Notes under the pieces: generated by a model
Told to the model about the DNA's origin: nothing
What the model saw: the letters and a program-made list of their open reading frames with translations, nothing else
Database searches by the model: none
Translations under genes and position numbers: made by a program
Part shown: one piece after another, positions 45,691 to 55,640 of the stretch
Position numbering within the stretch: position 1 is the first letter of the stretch
Layout of the letters: each line of letters opens with the position of its first letter
NCBI RefSeq assembly: GCF_958450345.1
Contig: NC_088783.1
Span: 26,973,701-27,037,700, forward strand
DNA: 64,000 bases
Source of the DNA: Calliphora vicina
Taxonomy: Eukaryota; Arthropoda; Insecta; Diptera; Calliphoridae
Direction: 5' to 3'

Positions 45691-46049
45691 TATTTATGGA
45701 TTTACAATAGATGGCGTATCTTTTGAAAGCGATTTCAAAACGTTTGCGATCGGCAGGATTCATCCAAAAGCAGGGATATTGGGTAATATACGAATTGAAG
45801 CCGAGAGACCTTGAAAGACAATTTTGCATGTCTGAAATGATGCTTGAACGCTATAACAGAAAATCGTTTTTGCACCGAATCATTACTTGCGATGAAAAAT
45901 GTATTATTTACAATATCCCTAAGCATAAGAGATCTTATGTGGAGCCAGGCCAACCAGCCGAAACGACACTTCTGTATTTTTTGGAAGCAAAAGGCTCATA
46001 TCTAATAGAGCTGCTGACATCTGACCAGGGAACCTGAACCCGGATCCAG
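45691..46049 (+). mobile_element. Mariner transposase fragment, 5' part
   Basis: The plus frame 45711-46037 reads AISKRLRSAGFIQKQGYWV, YELKPRDLERQFCMSEMMLE, SFLHRIITCDEKCIIYNIP, KRSYVEPGQPAE, a short garbled part, then ELLTSDQG. This is mariner DD34D transposase from the second helix-turn-helix through the first catalytic Asp (CDEK, usually GDEKW; the Trp is Cys here). The reading frame ends about 46037 near the TITG-LYR-Q region. The left boundary (GGATTTACAATAGATGGCGT) is the same as in the copy at 54837, joined to different flanks. The C-terminal remainder resumes at 46893. Confidence 0.9.
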
Positions 46050-46892
46050 GTAACTAATTGCGGGAGAAAAAATTAAAATTTCTTCTACATTTTTCATTTT
46101 TTATATGAAAACTTTTCATATAAAAAATGCTGACTATTTATTTGACCAATAATCGGTCGGTGATTAATCAAAAATAATCATGACTGATGAGGCCCATTTC
46201 TATCTTAGCGGGTACGTAAATAAGCAAAATTTACGCTTCTGGGGCACTGAAAATCAGCGTGTAACCCACGAAGAGCCATTACACCCGCTCAAAGTCACTG
46301 TATGGTGTGCTGTTTTCGCTGGAGGAGTCATCGGACCTTTTTTCTTCGAAGACGTCGTGGGCCAAACGGTTACTGTGAATGGTGAGCGCTACAGAGCAAT
46401 GATCAACGAGTTCTTTTTGCCGCAACTTGATGAATTGGGATTGGAAAACATGTGGTTCCAACAGGACGGTGCAACGGCACACACTGCACGTGCCACAACC
46501 GATATGCTGAAGGATGTATTTCCCGGGCGCCTAATCTCCCAGCAAGATCGCCTGATTTGACCGCTCCAGACTTCTCTTTGTGGGGCTTTTTGAAGTCGCG
46601 GGTTTATGTCAACAAGCCTCAGACTCTTGTAGCTCTTAAAGACAATGTCCGTCAAGAATGTGAGGACCTATCGCCGGAAGTTTTGGCAAAAGTGATGGAA
46701 AATGACATAAAATGGGATCAAATGACAATCAACTGTGGCGGCGGCCATTTACATGACATCATATTCTCGACTTGATGTAAAAAAACTTAAAAGACCAAAT
46801 AAAAATAATCCACAAGAAGAATCAAAGCTTTTCATTTTTTTTTTAATTACAGCCAAAAAACATCGGAAGTTTACTTTTGCGCCACCTTGTAC
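46050..46892 (+). mobile_element. DDE transposase element nested in mariner, frameshifted
   Basis: 46180-46775 encodes most of an IS630/Tc1-superfamily transposase: TDEAHFYLSGYVNKQN (first Asp), WGTENQRVTHEEPLHPLKVT, VWCAVFAGGVIGPFFFED, WFQQDGATAHTARATTDML (second Asp), then after a -1/+2 type frameshift near 46530 RSPDLTAPDFSLWGFLKSRV (third acidic residue context), ending GGHLHDIIFST at 46775. The N-terminal DNA-binding region is missing. Its frame is otherwise well kept, so it is younger than the LINE remnants. Codons upstream of 46180 are non-coding and contain a hairpin. The insertion splits the mariner at 46050/46893. Confidence 0.88.
46096..46128. repeat. 14 bp stem hairpin
   Basis: ATTTTTTATATGAA and TTCATATAAAAAAT form a perfect 14 bp stem with a 5 nt loop, just upstream of the nested transposase. 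Confidence 0.7.
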
Positions 46893-47050
46893 ATGTTAAA
46901 AAGTATTTAGAATGAAGTGGTTGAGATATAGTTTTGATTTCTTCTTGGCCTCAAAAGACATAGCTAACAATGTCTAATACTTCAAATAAATTTATATTTC
47001 AAAATAAAACCTAAAATCTTAAAAAAATCCAGCATTTTTATGTCATACAC
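46893..47050 (+). mobile_element. Mariner transposase fragment, 3' part
   Basis: The GTTAAAAAGTATTTAGAATG region (VKKYLE), SWPQKT and ATAGCTAACAATGTCTAATA (IANN-QYF context) correspond to the mariner C-terminus and parallel 55340-55620. It ends with a CCAGCATTTTTA block similar to the CCCGCATTTT end of the 54.8 kb copy. It is the continuation of 45691-46049. Confidence 0.75.
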
Positions 47051-47900
47051 CCAATATATATAGGAAATGTTAACACTTAAAGTGAAAAAAAAATGGACAG
47101 CGCACACTTGCCATTTCTACCTGGCTGATCAAATTGACACACATAGAAGTATTTTAAAAAAATTAAATAATTCACTGGTGTTTACTCACTTTAGAGGCTG
47201 CACATATTTTGGGTATAAATATATACTATTTATTTTAATAAGTCATATATTGTATCTTGTGATACAAAGCTCAAAGGTATAAACAATAAAACATAATCTT
47301 TCTTCAGTTTTATAAAATTTCGTAATATTTCTCCAAGCAGTTAACATTAACTTAGCCTCCTATAGGGTACCCATTTCACTTATCACCATCGTCACACATA
47401 CACTTTGCCACTTGACGCTTCTTTTCATAAATATTTTCTTAGTTTCACATCGTTATGCTTCATGCAAACTTCCATTCATTCTTTCCATTTGTTTATTTGT
47501 TTTTGCAACAAATTTTTTTTCTTGCAAACAAACGATCACACGCTACGAACATTTCAGAGGCTCAATAAAGTATTTTTTCAAAAAGAATTTCATTCATAAA
47601 ATTTTACGCTTCACTACTCCTGTTACAGTAAATCACAAATAAATAAACTAAACTATCATCACATCACGTACACTACAAAAACCATAAACCAGTTTTTAAC
47701 TTCTCAGTGGTCATTTCAAAAACCCGAATCGAAACTCTCTTTGGATGTTTATACCACGTTTTCCTATTGGCTGACAAAGATTGTCGTCATCGTGCCATCA
47801 ACCATCCATCGGGTTTTAATGGATTTTTACTGTTTCTGTTTTTTTTTTTCATCCATAGATCGCGTTCGTTACACATGTGATCATCGTTCGTTCGTGCGAT
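47051..47900. other. Upstream spacer of the HES gene
   Basis: Non-repetitive, with no supported coding frame, less AT-rich toward the gene. It contains a palindromic E-box pair CACATGTG at 47872-47879. The 70-80 codon frames here are T-rich and hydrophobic and are not credited. Confidence 0.45.
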
Positions 47901-47920
47901 CGTTTGTTTTTAGTTGGTGC

Positions 47921-47927
47921 TATAAAG
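47921..47927 (+). promoter_or_regulatory. Candidate TATA box of the HES gene
   Basis: TATAAAG lies about 555 bp upstream of the first ATG, in the least AT-rich part of the upstream region, followed by GCGCGTGGC. No clear Inr is seen 30 bp downstream. Position and context make it the best TATA candidate, but it is unproven. Confidence 0.35.
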
Positions 47928-48085
47928 TGGCTGGCAGTGAGCGCGTGGCTTATGGACGAGTGTGGAGGAAGCTTTAATTCCATAAAAGTCGTTTGTTTAT
48001 GTTTGGAGTACGGATGGGAACAATAACAGCTCTCTCGTGTTTATGTTGGATTCAGCATTGTGACACATTAATTCATTCATTCATA

Positions 48086-48091
48086 CACAAG
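48086..48091 (+). promoter_or_regulatory. N-box CACAAG (possible HES binding site)
   Basis: CACNAG N-boxes are bound by HES/E(spl) proteins. A second (CACGAG) lies at 48442-48447 just upstream of the ATG. They could mediate autorepression; matches this short can be chance. Confidence 0.3.
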
Positions 48092-48133
48092 TGGCTCTTT
48101 TAGGGGGGGTTGGGTTCTTGCGATTTGGTTTTG

Positions 48134-48141
48134 TGTGAGAA
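48134..48141 (+). promoter_or_regulatory. Possible Su(H) site TGTGAGAA
   Basis: Matches the YRTGRGAA Su(H) consensus and sits about 340 bp upstream of the ATG, as expected for a Notch target; a single match only. Confidence 0.3.
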
Positions 48142-48480
48142 GTAGTTGTTAATGCAATTGCTTGAGTGGATCACAGAAAATAATAAAATTATTGTCTTCA
48201 AACCAGACAAGATCATTTCAAATGTGAACGTGCTGAAGTTAAGACGTTTCTTAGAGGTTCTTAAAAACTTAGTGTTCTAAAAAAATTCAAACAAAAATAA
48301 TACAATTAGTAGAAAAAATAATTGCTCAAGAAGACTTTTAGAAATTAAACAAGAATAAAAAAAAATATTAAAAAATTTAAATTATAAAAACAAAAAAAAA
48401 TAAATTAAATAAGAAATACATTGTTGAATTGTATTTGTGTGCACGAGTTCTTGTTTGTGTTATTTTCTAAGTAAAAGTGA

Positions 48481-51400
48481 ATGAGTTTTACCGCCAGAAT
48501 GCCACCCAATCATCAATTTATGCTGAATTCTTTACCAATGGAACCCGTCTCGCGTACTTATCAATATCGCAAGATTATGAAGCCCATGTTAGAGCGCAAA
48601 AGACGTGCTCGGATTAACAAGTGTTTGGATGAGTTAAAGGATTTAATGACCGGCACCTTACAAGCGGTAGGTCTAATAAAATTATAAATAAATAGAAAAC
48701 TGATTTGTAATCATTTCCATTGTTAGATTTTGTAGAAAAGACAAATAGTTTTACACAAATATAGCTAATGTTTAGTTCTGGTTAATCAAATTTAAATATT
48801 TATATTTAATTTTCTGAACTGTTTTAATTAAATTGAAAATGTGATAAGTTGCAAATGTTTATCTAAACATTATGTTGGATATTTATTAGTTTGTACCTTT
48901 ATATTTCTCTCTAAAAGTATTTCACTTCAAACAATACAACGTTTTTAAAAAATTTTTGATCGTATTTATTAGCTCTTTTTATTAACGTCTGTAAAGAGCA
49001 CTAATTGCAAGAGAATTTTAAAATGTTAAAAATGTGTAATACTCATACAAAATATGCGTTAGTAGGCGTGACGAATTATGATTTATTTAACAAGTAGTTG
49101 AAAGGGGCGTGGACAAATATATAATGTAATTTTACAAAATGTGTAACGTAATGAATAGTTCATAAAGCAAGTTATTTTCATTTAGTTTTAAATGTTAAAA
49201 CATTTTTTAACTAGAAAAAAAGAAATCTTTACAAAGCCTAATTTTATATTTAACAATTGATGTGTGAAATGTTTATTTACATTTTAAATTTGTCTACGTT
49301 TTTTTAAATAAAATCAATTTCGCATAATGAATTCTTTTCAAAATTCTGTGACACACTTCTATGCCAAAATTATCTACTAAATCAGTAACATGTCTTCATG
49401 TGTTAATTTTTTAGAAAAAAAATCTTTGAGATGACATATGAAGCCATTAAATTTTAGAGAAATTGAGATTAAATTACAAAATTAAATATACTTAGCAAAA
49501 AATTTATATAGCTATTGCTGTACAGGTTCTAAAAACCATTAAATGCCACCTAAAATCCCCTTTTTGAGAGACATTTGCGGTCAAATATAATAAGAAATTC
49601 CCCGCTTTATGCAACTAATAAAAAGTTGCAAAAAATAATGGTTGTTGCGCTACCCAAGATATATTGTGAAATTTATTTAAAGTATATTTTTAAAATTAGA
49701 GCTGAATTACACAGACATATATTATATCTTCTAATGTAAACATTTTTAAAATATATACAATTTTCTTAAAAGCAAATAATCGAGTACCCTTTTATTCTTT
49801 ACACTGCTATTATAATAATTTGTTGTGTGTTGCAATGTTCAAAGCATTGCGCTCTCTATCTCGTGTTGATAGAGAAATTATAAAATTTCCCACGTTTATT
49901 TGAAGTTTAATTGTGTTTACCAATAACTATTTACGAGGTCCAATGTGACTATTTTGAGATTCAAAACTTTATACATACCAACATATATTTCTGTTAATTT
50001 TAAAAACAAACACAAACTGCAAAGCTTTTTGTTTATCTGCAGATACAGAGTCGATGGTAGGAAACGAACCCGCAACCGTCAGATTAATAGCCCAATGTAC
50101 TATTGTCTAGTCTATCGGGGTCATAGCTAATATTTGGCCATATAATTACTATTCGACCTAATGCGAAATATACCGAAACTTTTGGAAATAATTATTTCCA
50201 AAATAATTATATTTGTTTTAGAATATGTTTTAGACTATTTTTCAATTGATTTTTAGGATTGTTTTTAAATATTTATTAGCTTTTTATATAAAATTTGTGT
50301 TTACGGATTTGAGATGTGATAGTCCATATTTTTTCTTAATACATACCACTTAATCGATGGGTATTGGTATTCAATTCTATACCAGAGATTGGAAAAATTT
50401 ATAGAAATATGTTTTGTTCAGAAAAAGCTTTGTATTACATAAAAATCTGTGTGTATCGGAAATGAGTTCCCTAATTTTAGCAGAAAACATTTTATTGTTG
50501 TGTATATAACCAACATGCGACGGCGCTCCAGTAAACAGTGGTTTAAAAATATTTAATTTTGAAAATAATTCGATAGCTTTTAAATGATTGTGACCTACAA
50601 AATTTAAAAAAAAATCACGTAAAATTCAGACCTACCTATGATCGAACATTTTGTTTACTAATATCGGTTTTAGTTTTGATTAAATTCAAAATAAAATGTA
50701 AGCCAGTTCATTACAGTTATCTGCTTCCTATAAATTCGGAACATCTAAACGTAAAATAAAAACTGGTTCTATCATTTAGGAGAAAGAGCCCCAACTGCTC
50801 TATCCAAACTTGAAAAATTTTGAAGACAAATTTCAGATTTATCTAATAGTTTTTAAAAACGCAAATACCAGATTGTAAAAACTATAATTATTTTTAAAGG
50901 CCCTATATATTCCGGGCTATTCCTGTTTCACTTGCACCATCCACCGTATTTTTGGAAGCATAATTACAACAATATTATTTTATTTAATCAGAATTTCATC
51001 ATCTTTATATATATAATTCTTCTGTACGTGTGTTAGTAACAGAACTCTTCCTTAACGGCTGGGCCGATTTCGATGAAATTTGCTGGATGGTTTAGATTCA
51101 CAATTGACCTATATAGGTACAATTGGCATGGCACCTCCCATACAAAGTAAACATTTATTAATGAGAATCTGGAGTAGTATTATAGTGGGAGTCATCAAAC
51201 TTTGTGGGAGCTATGGCAGAACAACGTTTGCCGGGACAGCTAGTTTAGTATAAATGTTGTTCTAATTATGCTTCCAAAAATACGCTGAAGGGTGAAATTG
51301 AGAACCGGAATAGCCCTGAATATTTAAATTCACCAAAAGCTAATTAGATATCACATGGTAAATGACGGCAGAGTGGGATCTTTTATGAAAAAACTCAATA

Positions 51401-52990
51401 TCTGGAACCCATTTTAGCAATTTTGTATTAACGTGTAGGCAATGTAAAAACTTATAAACACATTGATTTGATCTATAAAAATTCGAAAATGTATTTCGAT
51501 ATCATAATCCGTTTGAATTTTAAACTAAATATTTTTTTTTAAATGTTATTACTATAGTTCTAAGGTTTTCAATAATAGTACACAATGGTTAACCTACTAG
51601 TTATATTTACCCTTCAGACAACTCACAAACGTTGCTTTCTCTTGAAATTTCTAATACTTAAATATTCAGCAAGGACGAGCTATGAGATCCGTTAGAAGTT
51701 CTTTAACAGTTTGTTAATACAAATCTAAAACATTTACTAGATAGATAGTGAAATGTGAGGTAAATAGGCCGTCGGACGTGATGAGTTGAATATAACAAAA
51801 GACCGACAGATTCTGAAATCTATTGAACAATTCAGCTCAAATATTTGAATTAGTTATACACAAATAAAACTAAAATCATTCAATGAATATAGAATAACAC
51901 AAGCCAACATACACTTCGACTAAAGTATACTTATTTAAAGCTGATTAGCACTTCAGATATCTTACATTCACATTCGACATATCTTAGCCTAAAGCCTGTT
52001 CTTCACTATATTCTGGACGTTCTAATAGAACAAATTCTCCTTCCTTTACAAAATTTGTTATGACGTTTGAAATTACTACCAATTACTTTTAAAGTTTATA
52101 ATTAAGAGGCTCATTCAGATACACTACAGAAAAACTAATTTTTGTATGAAAACCACTCACAAAATTAATTATTTTCATACAAAAAGTTTCTGAATCAGAC
52201 CATAAATTTAATTTTTATTTAAATTAAGAAACAAAAGCATTGAACTAAGATTTTTTCAAACTTTGGATGAGTTAACGCTAGAACAAAAATGCTAAGAACT
52301 CTACCTAGTTATAGTTTGTTCAATTTAAATGCCTTAAATTCTTAATCTCTAAGATAAACTCAAAGGGATAGATATTAACAAAAGTAACGGTATAAAGTTA
52401 GTTGAAAATTTCAAAATTTAAAATTTTAAGAAACATGAAACTACACAAAATTTTTCAACAACAACTTTTAATTTTCCTTCCAGGACGGTGAAAATGTCTC
52501 CAAACTCGAAAAGGCTGATATACTTGAACTAACCGTGCGACACCTGCAACGTTTGAGAGAGAAAAATGCCCTTTTCGTGCGTCATAACGAAACCCTAAAT
52601 ATGGAGAAATTTTGGTCAGGATTTCAGCACTGTGCAGCCGAAGTAGCACAATTCCTGAATAAATATGATCAGCATATCAGTGGTGAATTAATACAACATA
52701 TAACAAGCTATGTGCCAAATATTAGAGCAACATCAGCCACAACAACAGCAGCAACCTCAGCACCAGTAAGCAGTAGATTAGCCAATACATTTACAGCTCC
52801 CCGAGCGGTAATAAGCCGAGAATTGACAGCATACAACCAAAGAATATATAATAAAATGCCAGTGGGAGGAATGATGCCCATAAACTCTAACAGTTTGCCC
52901 AGCAATGAAGAACGAATGCAATACGAAATGGCTGGGGCCTTGAAAAAAGAGTTCGTAGAGGAAGGTAATAATGTATGGAGACCCTGGTAA
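48481..52990 (+). CDS. HES/E(spl)-family bHLH-Orange transcriptional repressor (two exons; possible Hesr orthologue)
   Basis: Exon 1 is 48481-48666 (62 codons) with donor GTAGGT. Exon 2 is 52484-52990 with acceptor TTTTCCTTCCAG; the junction is phase 0 and the protein 230 aa. The basic region (about residues 27-44, YQYRKIMKPMLERKRRARIN) carries the HES hallmark proline (P35). The HLH continues to about residue 88, with the splice junction in the loop (LQA | DGENVSKLEKADILELTV). An Orange domain is at about 104-142 (KFWSGFQHCAAEVAQFL), and the C-terminal WRPW (227-230) recruits Groucho. The basic region is nearly that of Drosophila E(spl) proteins, but those genes lack introns and are clustered. 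A solitary, intron-containing, E(spl)-like gene suggests Hesr; I cannot confirm this. Later in-frame Mets (7, 14, 20) are alternative starts: Met20 aligns with the usual E(spl) N-terminus, while the first ATG has a weak context. The role is nuclear repression in the Notch pathway. Confidence 0.95.
49886..49894 (-). promoter_or_regulatory. Consensus Su(H) binding site in the intron
   Basis: The minus strand reads CGTGGGAAA, a full match to the high-affinity Su(H) consensus YGTGRGAAM. It lies 1.2 kb into the intron of a Notch-type target gene. One site is suggestive only. Confidence 0.4.
50039..50131 (-). repeat. tRNA-like SINE fragment with B box, copy 2
   Basis: The minus strand gives GGCTATTAATCTGACGGTTG followed by CGGGTTCGTTTCCTACC. 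The B box GGTTCGTTTCC lies at 50060-50070. It is homologous to 24012-24072 in the opposite orientation. The T-stem is less perfect here. Confidence 0.5.
51002..51243 (+). mobile_element. Short non-autonomous Helitron-like element, copy 2
   Basis: Begins A|TCTTTATATATATAATTC, continues TTCTGTACGTGTGTTAGTAA, includes GACCTATATAGGTACAATTG and GGCATGGCACCTCCCATAC, and ends CGTTTGCCGGGACAGCTAG|T. The 5' TC, 3' CTAG and insertion between A and T agree with Helitrons. A weak GGCA/TGCC stem precedes the 3' end. It lies in the HES intron and has no coding capacity. Confidence 0.65.
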
Positions 52991-53035
52991 ATTATTTGCC
53001 AAAATACATTAAACTGTATTAGAAAGTATTTTTAA

Positions 53036-53041
53036 AATAAA
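53036..53041 (+). terminator. Proximal poly(A) signal AATAAA
   Basis: AATAAA lies 46 bp after the stop codon. If used, the 3' UTR would be very short and exclude the Brd box. Confidence 0.4.
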
Positions 53042-53079
53042 ATTTAAATTAAATACGTGTAAAACATGCTAAGGACTAA

Positions 53080-53086
53080 AGCTTTA
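53080..53086 (+). promoter_or_regulatory. Brd box (AGCTTTA) in the putative 3' UTR
   Basis: An exact AGCTTTA lies 90 bp after the stop codon and about 100 bp before two further poly(A) signals. Brd boxes in 3' UTRs of E(spl) and Bearded-type genes mediate microRNA repression in Drosophila. A K box (TGTGAT) was not seen nearby. Confidence 0.5.
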
Positions 53087-53177
53087 ATTGTATTAATTAA
53101 ATTACTTATTAACTATTTTACTTACTACCAAGTAGTTTTGCTTCCATTTATTATTTTTATTTTTTATACTCACTTTT

Positions 53178-53194
53178 AATAAATTGTAAATAAA
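53178..53194 (+). terminator. Distal paired poly(A) signals
   Basis: AATAAA at 53178-53183 and again at 53189-53194, followed by a T/GT-rich stretch (TTTTTAGTTTTGTAAG). This is the best candidate 3' end of the HES transcript, giving a 3' UTR of about 220 nt. Confidence 0.55.
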
Positions 53195-53199
53195 TTTTG

Positions 53200-54836
53200 A
53201 AAATTTTTAGTTTTGTAAGTTTATTTCGATATTTTCTTTCATAAATTTTATTTTTTAAGATGTATTTCCTTTTTTTAACATTATTTTTTTATTATAAACC
53301 AAAACAAACTTTTGTATTTCAAAATCTTTGCAAAAAAAAATTATATAAAAAAATTCTATAACATTTTTCAAAATTTTATTTTTGTTTTATTTAAAAACGG
53401 ACTTAACCTTGCTTAAGTTTATAAAAAAAAAGATTTTTAAACTTAAAATTTAATATTGCTTAAATACAAATATATTTATTTTGTATTTTGGTATTTGTAT
53501 TGTATTTTAATTTAATTTTTTTTTGTAGGCTTGAAAATGTGTGTTTGTTATTGTATTTGGTAATATTTTTATTTGATTTCAATTCACAAAATATATTTTA
53601 TGAATCTTCTATATTATTTTATTTTTATTTAATTTCTGGAATTTTGAAGCAATAAAACGCATATTTTAAAATGTTTTTTTTTTGTTGGATTTTCCTTGAA
53701 TTGATTTTTTTTAAGTTCATTTTTCGGTGTTTTATTTCATTGTTTTTTTATTTTAATTTAATTATTTAATAGTTAAGTATAATTTTATAAAATAAATATT
53801 ATTTACAAGATGTATTTCACTCTATTTTTGTGTTCTTAAATACTTCAATTGGTTTCCCAGCTCAACTCAAGTATAAATGTGTTCTCTTTACTATAATTTT
53901 CAAATGAAACATATCTTCGTATTTTTGATAAACTTTGTAATAGAAAATTCATATCTTAAGGGCGATATACACGATCGAAAATGATTGACAAGCTTTTGAA
54001 ACGCCCCAGCATTTTGAGAGTTTAACTTTAATTCGCTGGCATTTCATCAAATCAACTTTTATTTATGTATACTAGTACCTGTTCCTAGCTGGATACAATT
54101 CTAAATGGCACAAATAAGAGTAGTCCAAATTTTTGTTAGGATCACTGTTAAGGACCGATGACATGGGATTTGATCAAATGTTGCAAAATAACTAGGCCCA
54201 CAAAAGAAAATTTTTTCTTAAATAAAAGTTTAATGGACAAAAACTATTTATGAAAACACCCTTTTTAAATAAAAGGAGCTTTTAGTTATAGACATTTTTA
54301 AATAAAAAATCAGTTTTTATTAAAATAAATGTTTACGAATAATTAGTTTAAATGAATAACGCTATTTTAAACCAAAAAAAATAGCAAAGCTTTTGAGAGA
54401 AAAACATTTTTATGAACAAGATTTTATTAATGAAACATTTTTTGATTAATAGGTAAGTTTTAAAAAAGTTTAATGAAAAATAATTATTTGAAATTTGTTA
54501 GTGAAAAATTGTTTTTTTATATTTTTTGTGAAAAAGCTTTTATTATAAAACTTTTTCTTTCATGAAAAGCTTTTTTCAGTTTTTTTATAAAACCATTTTT
54601 ATAGGACTTGTTTATATAAAAAGCTTTCAGAAAAGCTTTATTTATTAAAGAGGCATTTTAAATTTCAAATCATCTATTTATAGAAAAACTTCTTAAGATT
54701 TATTTGTATGGACAGTTTTATTCATTTACTGTATTTATTTATAAGCTTTTTAATGAAAAAAAAAACATTTTTAATGAAAACAATTGTTTACGAAGAGCTT
54801 TTTCATATTGATTGAATGACTTAAAAATGAGGGATT
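53200..54836. other. T-rich spacer and degenerate AAGCTTTT/AATGAAAAA repeat
   Basis: 53.2-53.8 kb is strongly T-rich. From about 54200 to 54830 short words (AAAAGCTTTT, TAATGAAAAA, TTTATAAAAC) recur in degenerate tandem fashion and continue after the mariner at about 55640-55780. No gene is seen. Confidence 0.5.
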
Positions 54837-55640
54837 TACAATAGATGGCGTATCTTTTAAACGCAGCTGGTTTGTTTGGTTCGGAAGTGATGAGTTTTAA
54901 ACGGAAGATAATGATCGCCAAAGACCTGCCAAAAACTTTTAAGACCAAGAAGCTATTCAAAACATATGCGAGCAGCAGGATTTATACAAATTGAAGACGA
55001 GAAACCTTAATAAAAGATTCTGCATGTTCAAAATTATATTTGAACGCTATAAATGAATCATTGCTTGCGATGAAAAATTGATGCAAAAATTTACCGTATG
55101 TGAAGCCCGGTCAACCAGCCGAATCGACACCAATGCCAAATATCCATGGCGGTAAGGAAACTCTCTGTATTTAGCTGCTGAAATCCGGCAAGACCATCAC
55201 AGAGAACCAGTACCGAATGCAACTGATTCGATTCATGCGAGCATTTGTCGAAAGAGGTCCAGAATATGCGGCCAGACATGAAACCGTAATATTCCATCAT
55301 CACAACACTCGGCCACATATTGCAATAACTGTTAAAAAGTATTTCGATTGAAGTTTTGCCTCACCCGCTTTATACATATTCAGTACTATTTGTTTCGATC
55401 GATGCAGAACGCTTTCTCTGAGATACTCTTCATTTTGGAAGAGAGTATCTGATATTGGCTTGATTCGTTCATGGCCTCAAAAGATGAGCAGTTCTTTTGG
55501 CTCAGAATTCATATGATGCAAGCAAGATGGCAAAAGGTCATAGCTAACAATGGCCAATACTTTGAATAAATTCATATTGTACAAATGATTCAAAATAAAA
55601 GGTAAACATTTGAACAAATCCCGCATTTTGAAGTGAGGAT
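54837..55640 (+). mobile_element. Degenerate mariner copy inserted in a low-complexity repeat
   Basis: Plus frames give FKRSWFVWFGSDEF (WF-RF-SGDFD region), TEDNDRQRPAKNF, RFCMFKIIFERYK, CDEKL, CEARSTSRIDT, ETVIFHHHNTRPHIA (the second catalytic Asp is replaced by His) and near the end ASKDEQFFWLRIHMMQARWQ, KVIANNGQYFE. It is riddled with frameshifts. The left boundary is identical to that of the 45.7 kb copy. The right part ends about AAATCCCGCATTTTGAAG. Confidence 0.88.

Larger units (their letters stand above)
48667..52483 (+). other. Intron of the HES gene, 3.8 kb
   Basis: GT (48667) to AG (52483). It holds a tRNA-like SINE fragment (50039-50131, minus), a Helitron-like element (51002-51243), GGGGCGTGGAC-type repeat relics near 49.06-49.13 kb and a consensus Su(H) site. 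No other gene is seen. Confidence 0.9.

Noticed and set aside
46279..46655. Minus-strand frames of 67 and 88 codons
   Set aside because: Antisense shadows of the nested DDE transposase.
52455..53002. Minus-strand frames opposite HES exon 2
   Set aside because: Antisense shadows of the WRPW-ending exon.
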